A DNA stretch of 64,000 nucleotides, from NCBI RefSeq assembly GCF_001612725.1, contig NZ_BDAZ01000022.1:1-64000 (forward strand), written 5' to 3'. Below are positions 54,671-63,276 of the stretch, in pieces. This stretch comes from Nocardia anaemiae NBRC 100462. Its GTDB lineage: Bacteria; Actinomycetota; Actinomycetes; Mycobacteriales; Mycobacteriaceae. How positions within the stretch are numbered: the stretch's first letter is position 1; each line of letters opens with the position of its first letter. A program made the translations under genes and the position numbers. The notes beneath the pieces were generated by a model. That model was not told where the DNA came from and made no database searches. It saw only the letters and a program-made list of their open reading frames with translations.

Positions 54671-56143
54671 ATGCCCCCCCAGCCGCTTTCACTCGATGCC
54701 GATCCATCCGCAGCGCAGCTTCGTGCAGTTCTGGACGCCCAGCGAGCTGCGTTCTTGCAAGAAGGGCCGCCGACCGCACAAACCCGCCGCGATCGGATCA
54801 ACTGTCTAGTACAAGCGGTCGCCGACCACTCCGCCGAACTCACCGCCGCGATGAACGCCGATTTCGGCAACCGCCCGGAACTGTTCAGCCTGATGTCGGA
54901 CATGGCCGGTGTGCTGCCCAGCGTGATGAAGCTGAACGAAAAGCTGGAAACCTGGATGCGAGACGAGGTCGTCGCGGGATCTGCCGAAACGGGTCTGCCT
55001 ACGGTCCTGCAGCACCGCCCGAAAGGCGTCGTCGGAGTGATCGGGCCCTGGAACTTCCCGCTCGGATTGGTCATCCAGCCAGCCGCCGAGGCACTCGCGG
55101 CGGGGAATCGTGTGATGATCAAATTCTCGGACGTTCCGGAGCGGACAGCCGAGGTCTTTGCCGAGGCGATCGCCGAACGCTTCGCACCCGAGGAGGTGTA
55201 CGTCTGCCGGGGCGGCCTGGAAACGGCGCAAGCATTCTCCGATCTCGAATTCGACCACTTGTTCTTCACCGGATCCCCAGCTGTCGGGCGGCGTGTCGCC
55301 GCGGCCGCTGGTGCCAACCTCGTTCCGGTCACCCTCGAACTGGGCGGGAAGAACCCCGTCGTCGTGGCCCCAGATGCCGACGTGAATGTGGCCGCCGAGC
55401 GGATTGCCGCCAACCGGATGATCAACGGCGGTCAGGTCTGTCTGTGTCCGGACTATGTTTTCGTTCCCACCGACCAGACCGACACATTCATCACCGCGTA
55501 TCGGGAACACATCGGCCGGTTCTTTCCGACCTATCTCGGCAATCCCGATGTGACGACGGTGATCAACGATGCCAACTACCGCCGGATCGTCGGCCTGATC
55601 CAGGACGCCGCAGCGAAGGGTGCCGAGATCATCACCATCGCACCCGCCGGAGAAAGCGACAGCCTTCCCGACCCCGAAACGAGGCGGATACCACCCTCCA
55701 TCGTGCTGGGTGTCACGGACGAGATGGCCATTGCTCGAGAGGAGATCTTCGGACCGGTCATTGCCGTCTTCTCCTACCAAGACGTCACTGAGGCAATCGA
55801 CTATATGAGAGCTCGGCCCCATCCGCTCGTCGCCTATTGGTATGGCGACGACACTGCCGACTATCAGACATTCCTACGGTTGACGACTTCGGGCGGAGTC
55901 ACACGCAACGACATTGCCTTGCATTTGCGGGTTGACGGCGCCCCGTTCGGCGGAGTCGGCCCCAGTGGCATGGGTTACTATCACGGAAAGGCCGGTTTCG
56001 ACACCTTTACTCACACTCGCGCCATCACGACCAACCAACTCGGTGTCGGCATCGCCCCCACAATGATGCCGCCATATACCGATACAGTGCGTGACGGGCT
56101 GCTGGAAATCCTCGACACCGCCCGCTCGGCAACGACCGGGTAA
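54671..56143 (+). CDS. Coniferyl-aldehyde-type aldehyde dehydrogenase (class 3-like)
   Basis: 490 residues from ATG 54671 with GAGAGGA 8 bases upstream. The N-terminus (LRAVLDAQRAAFLQEGPPTA, LTAAMNADFGNRPELFSLMS) and GPWNFPLGLVIQPAAEALAA mark the class 3/coniferyl-aldehyde dehydrogenase branch rather than the other five ALDHs. Base Glu in LELGGKNPVVVA, Cys257 in NGGQVCLCPDYV, and PFGGVGPSGMGYYHGKAGFD near the C-terminus. It lies 38 bp after the alcohol dehydrogenase on the same strand and likely takes its product. Confidence 0.92.
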   Translation: MPPQPLSLDADPSAAQLRAVLDAQRAAFLQEGPPTAQTRRDRINCLVQAVADHSAELTAAMNADFGNRPELFSLMSDMAGVLPSVMKLNEKLETWMRDEVVAGSAETGLPTVLQHRPKGVVGVIGPWNFPLGLVIQPAAEALAAGNRVMIKFSDVPERTAEVFAEAIAERFAPEEVYVCRGGLETAQAFSDLEFDHLFFTGSPAVGRRVAAAAGANLVPVTLELGGKNPVVVAPDADVNVAAERIAANRMINGGQVCLCPDYVFVPTDQTDTFITAYREHIGRFFPTYLGNPDVTTVINDANYRRIVGLIQDAAAKGAEIITIAPAGESDSLPDPETRRIPPSIVLGVTDEMAIAREEIFGPVIAVFSYQDVTEAIDYMRARPHPLVAYWYGDDTADYQTFLRLTTSGGVTRNDIALHLRVDGAPFGGVGPSGMGYYHGKAGFDTFTHTRAITTNQLGVGIAPTMMPPYTDTVRDGLLEILDTARSATTG

Positions 56144-57377
56144 GTCGATCAGGAGGAACGGTGAGCTGACAAAGTAACGCAACCGGATTCCTGGCACCAC
56201 TGGCGGGAATGAAGAGGCACGATTGCCTGGCGCGCGTTCCAAAGGTCGAACCGAATAAGCCACGAAATAGCAATACACCGGACGAACAACAGTTAGCCGA
56301 GAACTGAAACGCACTAGTCGAGACGAATCACTACGATACTGCCACCGAATTACAGGGAATAAGCTAGACAAGAAGAGGTATTTGAGGTTGGTTTGCTCGC
56401 ACCCTATAGGGGTCAGAGTAAATAATTCTTAAACACGCCGGTGTGTCATGCGCGACCGTACTTAGGCCAATTGCTCATGAGCCTCGTCCGCCGTGTCGCC
56501 CGGCAGGACCGTCCTCTGGGCATCCTCCTCACCGTACGGTTCCCGAATCAGGATGGCCGGTATTGCCCACCGGGATCGTGTGGCTCGCTATTCGTACATC
56601 TCGCGTAGCGTCTTGAACAATGCCCTGACCGTGAGCATCTAAGGGCCTCATCCATACCGGATCGTGCCGGTCTCGACGCGCCTTGGACTGCAAAATAATT
56701 CGGCTGCGGCTGCGTCGGGTGCCGCGTTGCCTCCTCGCCGAGTGGGCAGGTGTATTCGGTAGCCAACCCAGAACGAAGTGGAACATCGGCCGGGCCCCCT
56801 TGTCGAGCACTCCCATGCCGCCCATAACGGGCCCCCTGCAAGTCGGAAGATCTGACCCGTCAATCGTCCGCTGCATGAGAAGGAAAGGTAAAGACCCAGC
56901 GGTTCCTTGTCCACAGGACGAACACCAGGCCGCATCGGAGAGTCCCAGATCAGCCCGTTCAGGTGGCCCACCGAGCCGATCCAGAGATGCGATTCGGTCG
57001 TCCACGTGACCGCACACAAACGACGTTTCGGGCTATCGCGGCAATCACGGTGCGCCGCCGCATCGCCTCCTCGAGCACCGCTTTGAAGAACTTGTCGTCG
57101 CCGTTGGCCGCGGCTTGTCGGGCGGCCTGCTGCTGACGGCCACGCTGGTTCAGACTTCGACGGACCTGGGTGCCGATGAGCTGATCACCGCCGAGTTGTG
57201 GTCGCTGATCAGCGAGGAGTTCTTGGCGCTGGTGAGCTGGTCGGCCGCAAGGCGGTCGACCGGGTCACGACGATGCAGTGCGACCGGCACGGCAACAAGG
57301 TCCGGCGCGAGGCCAAGGTTAACGCAATATCATCGGCGAGCGTCTGCTCGGCGCTTCCGAAGGACAGGTAGTTTCGC
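56144..57377. other. 1.2-kb region without an intact gene
   Basis: Lower GC than its surroundings, with many stops in all frames. Open frames present (for example 56529-57017 on the minus strand and 57115-57549 on the plus strand) have no ribosome site and no family resemblance that I can see. A segment near 57230-57320 (VGRKAVDRVTTMQCDRHGNK) looks coding-like but is isolated. Probably worn-out sequence at the edge of the duplicated cassette. Confidence 0.45.
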
Positions 57378-57788
57378 ATGGACATGCTGTTCACCGCCGA
57401 ACAGGAGGCGATCGCCGGCTTATGCGCGGCATCGGCGTGCCCAGCTGACCAGCCAGTCACGGATGCGGTCCGCTGTGTGGTCGTCGACTTCAATCGCTTC
57501 GACCCGGAGCACGTCCCGTGGCACCGAAGGAGGATGGAACTCATCCTGAAAGTCCCTGCGCTGCACGCCCATTCGACCCTTCGCTACCGAGAATGGCGCG
57601 ACGTCGTCGCGGATTTCGCGGCCACCAGGCTCGGCGTGGCTGCTGACGAACTCCTTCCTCAAACGGTTGCCTATTCCGCCCTCGGCGTCGCTGTGGCGTC
57701 CTATGAGTACTGGCTCGCCCATCCACATGAGGTGCTGTGCGAGGTGCTGGATCGGGCCCTCCACGGCCTCAGTAAGGGTCTGGTCTGA
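57378..57788 (+). pseudogene. Orphan C-terminal domain of a TetR-family regulator
   Basis: 136 codons. The second half, FNRFDPEHVPWHRRRMELIL, KVPALHAHSTLRYREWRDVV and FAATRLGVAADELLPQTVAY, is the helical ligand domain of TetR proteins of the MftR-like kind. No helix-turn-helix precedes it; upstream frames are broken. The ATG at 57378 has a GGACAGG upstream and could still give a protein, but one unable to bind DNA. Confidence 0.6.
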
Positions 57789-57957
57789 ACAGCGCTCCCA
57801 GAAGGTAGATGTTCAGGCTCGGGCGACGGCTGCGGTCCGGAGGGCGTCGGGGGTGGCTCCAGTCCAGGTAAGGAACAAGTCGTCATCAGCGACGACCTGG
57901 CCGAGGAGCGCGAGGCCCCGATCGCCGCACTGCCCAGCGGACTCGTACCGGGCGTGC

Positions 57958-58345
57958 TCACACCTGGAAATCGTTCGCCGTCAATAGCATTACCCACACG
58001 CAGAGCGCGATAGCCGCCCCGCAGAAGCCCACCAGGAATACCGTGCCCGCCACCTCTCCCGCCAGGGCAGGCCGGCGCGCGGTCCCGATGCGCTCGCCGT
58101 CGTCCGCGTAATAGACAGTCACGACATCGCCTTCGATGCTGGCATTGGCGACCGCGATATCGAGGTGACCGAATCGGTCGACGGATTGTTCAACGACCTT
58201 GGTCAAGGCGTCGCTGTCGGTGACAACGACCGCGAGCGGCAGTGTGCGGTTGCGGCCGAGGCGTTCCGCTGGCTGGTCGACGCCGTCCTGGTGGATGTCG
58301 GTGAGTACGAGGTTGGCTCCGCGGTCGTGTAGCGCCTCGCGGCGC
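57958..58345 (-). pseudogene. Remnant of a second SDR domain joined to a DUF3592-like tail
   Basis: The frame reads REALHDRGANLVLTDIHQDG and VVEQSVDRFGHLDIAVANAS, the first half of an SDR. At about 58135 it continues without a stop as VVTVYYADDGERIG and a hydrophobic segment (VAGTVFLVGFCGAAIALCVW), which resembles the end of DUF3592-family membrane proteins. The SDR's own catalytic half is gone. Its N-terminal glycine motif is upstream in another frame (1-bp deletion at about 58340). So a deletion has joined two unrelated gene ends. Confidence 0.6.
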
Positions 58346-59308
58346 TGGCGGAGCCGATACCGCCGGCGGCACCGGTGATGAGTACGGTCTTACCGGCAAG
58401 AGACCAGAGTTCGGGCAACGTGCGCTCCTCAGTCGGTGGTTGTGGTGTGCGGGCGATGGCGTGGTGGTCGTGCCAGCCGGCCGGCGCGGCCAGTTCGGTG
58501 GCGCGGGCGATGGTGGTGTCTTTCCAGGCGATGCGGTCCAGGACGGGGCGGAACAGGCCGGGAGCCTTGGCGATGATGGTGTTGCGTTTGGGGACCACGA
58601 TCAGTTCGGAGCGTCGCTCGATGCCGCGGACGATGCCCTGTACGACTGTCTCGCTGGGCACCATCTTGAACAGGCCCTTCTCGTTCCCGCCCCACAGAAC
58701 CCGGCCGGCGGGGTCGGCGATGACATCGTCCATCATCGGAGTTCGGAAGAATGTGGGGTGCACACTGCCGACGGCTACGCCTTGGTGGCGCAGTTCGAGC
58801 CGGATGCTGTCGCACATCGCCCAAACGCCGGCTTTCGTAGCGGTGTAGGAGGCCTGCAGGGGGGAGTGCACGAACGCGGCCATCGAGGAGATCGCCAACA
58901 GGTAGCCACGAGTGGCCTGCACGCTAGGCAGTCCGGCGCGGAAGGTGCGCCACACACCGGTGAAGTTGATGTCGACGACACGTTCGAAGGCTGCCGGTTC
59001 GAGGGTGGCCAGGGGAGCCATGGTGTCGATTCCGGCGTTGGCGATGACGACGTCGAGCCGCCCGAAGTGCTCGGTGGCCTGGGCCATCGCCGCGTCCAAG
59101 CTGTCCAGGTCGCGAACATCGGCGCGCCAGCCGCGAGCTTCGTCCGATGTCCCCAAGGTATTCGCTTGGGCGCCTACGGCATCGGCGTCGAGGTCGAGCA
59201 GCGCCAGATTCGCTCCGCGCGCACGCAGCGCTTGGGCCAACTCGCTGCCCAGTCCGCCGGTGGACCCGGTGAGAGCGACGGTGCGGCCATGAGTAGATAG
59301 TGGGTCAT
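58203..59308 (-). pseudogene. SDR oxidoreductase, cassette copy 1, frameshifted
   Basis: Starts at ATG 59308, overlapping the hydrolase stop (ATGA) as in copy 2, but after MTHYLL one base is missing (about 59299), so the frame with GRTVALTGSTGGLGSELAQA is not reached. From TTG 59240 the frame is open and carries VIANAGIDTMAP, ISSMAAFVHSPLQASYTATK (catalytic Ser, Tyr and Lys) and LFKMVPSETVVQGIVRGIE. It then runs on into a second SDR start (LAGKTVLITGAAGGIGSASA), as if the intact gene encoded two SDR domains. Without the glycine-rich motif at its N-terminus the protein would not bind NAD(P). Confidence 0.7.
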
Positions 59309-60216
59309 TGCTCGGACTCCTCGGCAGTGGCTAGCGGTGGGACGTGGGCGTGGAGGAAAGTGATTTGATCGGCGATGACGCGTTCGAACCATTGGCCGAC
59401 GTAGATGTCGAAATGCCCGGCGGGATAGAGCTCGATCTGGGCATGCGGGGCTTTGCGGGCATGCCGGAGCGTGGCTTTCGCCGGCGCGACCGCGTCGTGT
59501 TCGCAGACGGAGAACAGGATGCGACACCGCACGCGCGCGGCACTGCGGCCGGGGACGTGGAAGGTAACCGCCAACGCGATCCGGGCGGCGACCTGGTTGG
59601 CGAATGGTGCCGAGTCGGGTACCAGCGCGAGATAGCCGGGTTCGGAATCCGGTGAGGCCATCAGCGCTGTTGATCCCGGTGGTCCGGCGGTGGTGACCAT
59701 GACAGGTTCCTTGCCGAGGCGCGCTCCGATCGCATCACGCAACGCCCGTGCGGTGACCCGTATCGCGGTCGGCGGCGACATCGCCAGCACCGAGGCGCGG
59801 CCGTCTGTGAAGGGACATTGGGCCACCACCGCGGCGACACCGCCGTCACGGGCAGCCGCGACCAGCACATGTCCGCCGCCGAAGGAGGTGCCCCATAGCA
59901 CGACACGGCGGCCGTCGACGGCATCGAGCGAGCGCGCGTATGCGATGGCCGCCGCCCAGTCCTCGAGCTGCTGCCGGATGTCGATCAGCTGGCGCGGTGT
60001 GCCTTGACTGGCGCCGAAGTGCCTGTAGTCGAAGACGAGGCAGGCGTACCCGGCCTGACGGAACCGCTCGGCATATGCGTCGAGCCGCATCTGCCGGATG
60101 CCGCCCAGACCGTGCGCCATGACGATGATCGGAGCTGGGCCGCCTGCGGGCAGGTACAGCCACGCGCTGCACTCGACACCTCCGGAGCGGAATCGGACCT
60201 CGAGGCGCTCGCACAT
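59305..60216 (-). CDS. Alpha/beta hydrolase, cassette copy 1
   Basis: 303 residues from ATG 60216 (AAGGAG 8 bases upstream; a GTG two codons earlier is possible). Motifs: PIIVMAHGLGG, VFDYRHFGASQGTPRQLID, nucleophile in VLWGTSFGGGHVLVAA, Asp in SVCEHDAVAPAKAT and His in YPAGHFDIYVGQWFE. Large cap region. Cytoplasmic esterase or acylase; substrate unknown. It is almost the twin of 62359-63276 in inverted orientation, matching at roughly four of five residues by eye. Divergent from the TetR gene at 60344. Confidence 0.88.
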   Translation of the reverse strand: MCERLEVRFRSGGVECSAWLYLPAGGPAPIIVMAHGLGGIRQMRLDAYAERFRQAGYACLVFDYRHFGASQGTPRQLIDIRQQLEDWAAAIAYARSLDAVDGRRVVLWGTSFGGGHVLVAAARDGGVAAVVAQCPFTDGRASVLAMSPPTAIRVTARALRDAIGARLGKEPVMVTTAGPPGSTALMASPDSEPGYLALVPDSAPFANQVAARIALAVTFHVPGRSAARVRCRILFSVCEHDAVAPAKATLRHARKAPHAQIELYPAGHFDIYVGQWFERVIADQITFLHAHVPPLATAEESEQ

Positions 60217-60280
60217 GCCCACAACTCCTTTTGCTCGTTCGCAGCCCCTATGGCCTACGCCACAAACTACATGGTATCAA

Positions 60281-60312
60281 TTCCAATTGTGGAAGCCATT
60301 ACAACAATGGAT
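60281..60312. promoter_or_regulatory. Tandem TetR operators, cassette copy 1
   Basis: TTCCA-ATTG-TGGAA (60281-60294) is a perfect inverted repeat. Eighteen bases further, TTACA-ACAA-TGGAT (60299-60312) is a degenerate second copy. The same pair, with the same 18-bp spacing, is in copy 2 at 62265-62296. Confidence 0.7.
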
Positions 60313-60343
60313 TTAAATCTAGTCTGGCCGTAGAGTGATTCGG

Positions 60344-60985
60344 ATGAGTGCCGCAGGCATGACCCGGACCGCGCGGCGGGCCGCAGCGACCTATCGAGCG
60401 ATCGTCGACGCCGCTGAACAACTCGTGCTCGACCAGGGAACCGATGCCCTGACTTTGGATGCGGTAGCCGAACGCGCCGATGTCGCAGTGCAGACGATCT
60501 ACAATCGCCTCGGTGGGCGCTCCGCGCTGTTGATCGCGGTAGCCGAGCGAGCGCTGGAGAAGAACCGCCAGTACATGGACGCCGCGTACGCCGCCCCGGG
60601 CACACCCAGAGACCGGATTTTTCGAGCTGCCGAGGCCTACACCCGGTTCGCTGCCGAACGACCACATCAGTTCCGGTTGCTGGTCGACCCGCCCGCTGAG
60701 CCGGACGCGCTAGCACGGGTGGCCGACCTCATCGAGGAACAGAATGCGAAACTCGCCGCCGCGTTATCCGACGGGATCGCTGACGGCACCATTGACCCGG
60801 ACCTGGACCCGATGATCACCTCGACCGCTCTGTGGGCGGCAATGAACGGAGTCCTCGCCCTGCACTGGCGCGCCGACAGGTTGCGTGCCGAGCCCAACCA
60901 TCTACACCTACTCGTCACCACGATCGTCGGCATCCTCGACAGGGGCATCCGCTCGGACGCCCCTCGACCAACGTCGACTGCGTAG
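60344..60985 (+). CDS. TetR-family regulator, cassette copy 1
   Basis: 213 residues from ATG 60344; ATG 60359 corresponds to the start of copy 2, and GTG 60335 is another option. Helix-turn-helix at about residues 15-60 (ALTLDAVAERADVAVQTIYN, GGRSALLIAVAE), then the helical effector domain (RPHQFRLLVDPPAEPDALAR). Divergent from the hydrolase with the tandem operators between, so it should repress both. Twin of 61607-62218. Confidence 0.88.
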   Translation: MSAAGMTRTARRAAATYRAIVDAAEQLVLDQGTDALTLDAVAERADVAVQTIYNRLGGRSALLIAVAERALEKNRQYMDAAYAAPGTPRDRIFRAAEAYTRFAAERPHQFRLLVDPPAEPDALARVADLIEEQNAKLAAALSDGIADGTIDPDLDPMITSTALWAAMNGVLALHWRADRLRAEPNHLHLLVTTIVGILDRGIRSDAPRPTSTA

Positions 60986-61606
60986 CCCACGCGTCTTGTT
61001 CCCGCTGTCGGTACGTTCAAGCGGGCGTTCCGGACGCATCGGACCTCGCTGGACCGCACGCGAAACACTCGTGAGCAGTTCGTTCGGTTCGAACTCGTGT
61101 CATGGAAGCGCCCGGGAGTTCGTGCCGGCGCAGGGGAGAACCACGATGAAAGTGACACCGAAGGTTGGAGAGCAATCCACGGCTCTCGGTGACTGCGTCC
61201 GGCGGTGATCTGGGCCGGTGGTTTGATCGTCCCAGCTCCAGATGGTGGATGGGACCGGACGAACCGTTGTGGAGCCGGATGGTCCAGGAGCTGCGATCGA
61301 ACCCGATTCCCCTCCCGGACATGGTCGGTGTGACCGTCAGCTGAACGAGCTGCGCATTCAGCTTCGCCGACAGCACCTCTTGCTTCTGGCCCCGGGTCAC
61401 GGCGGCAACCGCCAGGGCGATAGTGACTGCGGCCGACGCGACGACACGGAACCAGGTCGCGACGTTGCCCTATGGCAGATGCCACCGACCCAGCATGCAA
61501 ACAACTACCACCGGTATGCGGTACTGACGGTACCTGCGAGGAATTCGTATCGGTCTATGGCAGCCCGATATTCGACAACGGTGCCTGAATTCCTCGAATA
61601 TGGCTG
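60986..61606. other. Centre of the inverted duplication
   Basis: About 620 bp between the 3' ends of the two TetR genes. It contains a minus-strand remnant, listed separately, and otherwise no gene. Confidence 0.5.
61017..61470 (-). pseudogene. Remnant of a small membrane-anchored protein
   Basis: A minus-strand frame reads a hydrophobic segment (VVASAAVTIALAVAAVTRGQ) followed by KQEVLSAKLNAQLVQLTVTP and RSSWTIRLHNGSSGPIHHLE, which looks like a one-pass membrane protein with an outside domain. A stop precedes it with no start codon other than GTG, and after the last segment the coding character moves to another frame. I do not recognise the family. Confidence 0.35.
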
Positions 61607-62218
61607 TCAGTCCCCATCGACCGGGCGGATGCCTCTGTCGAGCAGACCGATGACGGTCGCGACGAGCAGTCGCATGCGGTGGCCGTCGGCGCGCAGCCGG
61701 TCGGCGCGCCAGTTCAGGGCCAGCACACCGTTCATCGCTGCCCACAGTGCGGTCGAGCTGAGCTCGGGATCGAGGTTCGGGTCTATGGTTCCGTCGGCGA
61801 GTCCATCCGACAACGCGGCGGCGAGTTTCGTGTTCTGTTCCTCGATGAGATCGGCGACGCGTGCGAGCGCGCGTGGTTCGTTGGGCGGGTCGATGAGCAG
61901 CCGGAATTGGTGTGGTCGTTCGGCGGCGAACCGGGCGTACGCCTCGGCTGCTCGCAGGATCCGTGCCCGGGGCGAGCCGGGCGCGGCGTAGGCGTCGTCC
62001 ATGTACTGGCGGTTCTGTTCCAGCGCTCGTTCGGCGACCGCGATCAGCAAGGCCGAGCGCCCGCCGATCCGGTTGTAGATGGTCTGTACCGCGACGTCGG
62101 CCCGCTCAGCGACGGCGTCCAGGGTGAGGGCGTCGGCTCCGTGGGCGAGGACCAGGCTTTCGGCGGCGTCGACGATCGCTTGCTGGGTGGCTGAAACCCG
62201 CCGTGCCGTCCGTGTCAC
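61607..62218 (-). CDS. TetR-family regulator, cassette copy 2
   Basis: 203 residues from GTG 62218. Helix-turn-helix ALTLDAVAERADVAVQTIYN identical in this stretch to copy 1, then RPHQFRLLIDPPNEPRALAR. An ATG at 62234 matching the copy 1 start (MNSAGG) is out of frame by one base, so the N-terminus here has shifted to the GTG. Divergent from the hydrolase at 62359, with two operators between. Confidence 0.87.
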   Translation of the reverse strand: MTRTARRVSATQQAIVDAAESLVLAHGADALTLDAVAERADVAVQTIYNRIGGRSALLIAVAERALEQNRQYMDDAYAAPGSPRARILRAAEAYARFAAERPHQFRLLIDPPNEPRALARVADLIEEQNTKLAAALSDGLADGTIDPNLDPELSSTALWAAMNGVLALNWRADRLRADGHRMRLLVATVIGLLDRGIRPVDGD

Positions 62219-62264
62219 CGCCTGCGGAGTTCATGTGCCCACTGTACGGTCATCATGGAGTGGC

Positions 62265-62296
62265 TTCCATTGTTGGAATCACTTCCATACTTGGAA
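62265..62296. promoter_or_regulatory. Tandem TetR operators, cassette copy 2
   Basis: TTCCA-TTGT-TGGAA (62265-62278) and TTCCA-TACT-TGGAA (62283-62296) are two perfect inverted repeats 18 bp apart between the TetR and hydrolase genes. Confidence 0.8.
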
Positions 62297-62358
62297 CCTA
62301 TCCCATATACTGTGTGGTGCCGGTAATGGTCGACCAGCGAGAGCAAAGGAGTTAGCCG

Positions 62359-63276
62359 ATGGGCGATCGCCTCGAAGTCCGGTTCCCGTCCGGCCCCGCG
62401 GGGGTGGAATGCGGTGCGTGGCTGTATCTGCCGGCCGGCGGTCCGGCCCCGATCATCGTCATGGCGCACGGTCTGGGCGGTATCCGCGAGATGCGGCTCG
62501 ACGCCTACGCCGAGCGTTTCCGTGCCGCCGGGTATGCCTGCCTGGTTTTCGACTACCGGCACTTCGGGGCCAGCGACGGCACGCCACGCCAGCTGATCGA
62601 CATTCGTGAGCAGCTCGCGGACTGGGCCGCGGCGATCGCGTTCGCGCGCTCGCTGAACGTGGTCGACACGAGCCGCATCGTGTTGTGGGGAACGTCCTTC
62701 GGTGGCGGACACGTCCTGGTGGCCGCTGCCGGTGATGGCGACATCGCGGCGGTGGTCGCGCAGTGTCCTTTCACCGACGGTTTCGCCTCCGTACTGGCGA
62801 TGCAGCCTTCGAACGCTCTGCGTGTCACCGCGCGAGCGGCGCGCGATCTGATCGGGGCATATGTGGGCAGGGAGCCGGTAATGATCACCACGGCGGGGCG
62901 GCCGGGTTCGACCGCGCTGATGGCGTCGCCGGATTCGGAGCCGGGCTATCTAGCGTTGGTGCCAAACTCCGCTCCGTTCGCCAACGAAGTCGCCGCCCGG
63001 GTCGCATTGTCTATCACTCTGCACATCCCGGGGCGCAGCGCCGCGAAGGTGAGCTGCCCGATCATGTTCGCCATCTGCGAACTGGATGCGGTCGCACCGG
63101 CGAAAGCCACTCTGCGCCATGCGCGTAAGGCTCCCCGCGGGGAGATCGCGCTGTATCCCGCGGGGCATTTCGATATCTACGTCGGTGACTGGTTCGAGCG
63201 CGTCGTGGCCGACCAGATCGCCTTCCTGCACGCTCACGTCGCACCGCGCATCACCGTCGAGGAGTCCGAACGATGA
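62359..63276 (+). CDS. Alpha/beta hydrolase, cassette copy 2
   Basis: 305 residues from ATG 62359 (AAGGAG upstream). Same motifs as copy 1: PIIVMAHGLGG, VFDYRHFGASDGTPRQLID, nucleophile in LWGTSFGGGHVLVAAA, ICELDAVAPAKAT and YPAGHFDIYVGDWFE. Its stop overlaps the SDR start (ATGA), so the two are co-translated. All parts look intact, in contrast to copy 1's partner SDR. Confidence 0.9.
   Translation: MGDRLEVRFPSGPAGVECGAWLYLPAGGPAPIIVMAHGLGGIREMRLDAYAERFRAAGYACLVFDYRHFGASDGTPRQLIDIREQLADWAAAIAFARSLNVVDTSRIVLWGTSFGGGHVLVAAAGDGDIAAVVAQCPFTDGFASVLAMQPSNALRVTARAARDLIGAYVGREPVMITTAGRPGSTALMASPDSEPGYLALVPNSAPFANEVAARVALSITLHIPGRSAAKVSCPIMFAICELDAVAPAKATLRHARKAPRGEIALYPAGHFDIYVGDWFERVVADQIAFLHAHVAPRITVEESER

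Noticed and set aside
56529..57017. Minus-strand frame of 162 codons in the debris region
   Set aside because: No ribosome site and no recognisable motif; neighbouring frames are equally open, as expected by chance in this composition.
57115..57549. Plus-strand frame that could be a transposase or regulator piece
   Set aside because: The first 50 residues are plausible protein, but the rest becomes Arg/Ser-rich antisense-like sequence overlapping the TetR fragment. I found no transposase motif or terminal repeats.
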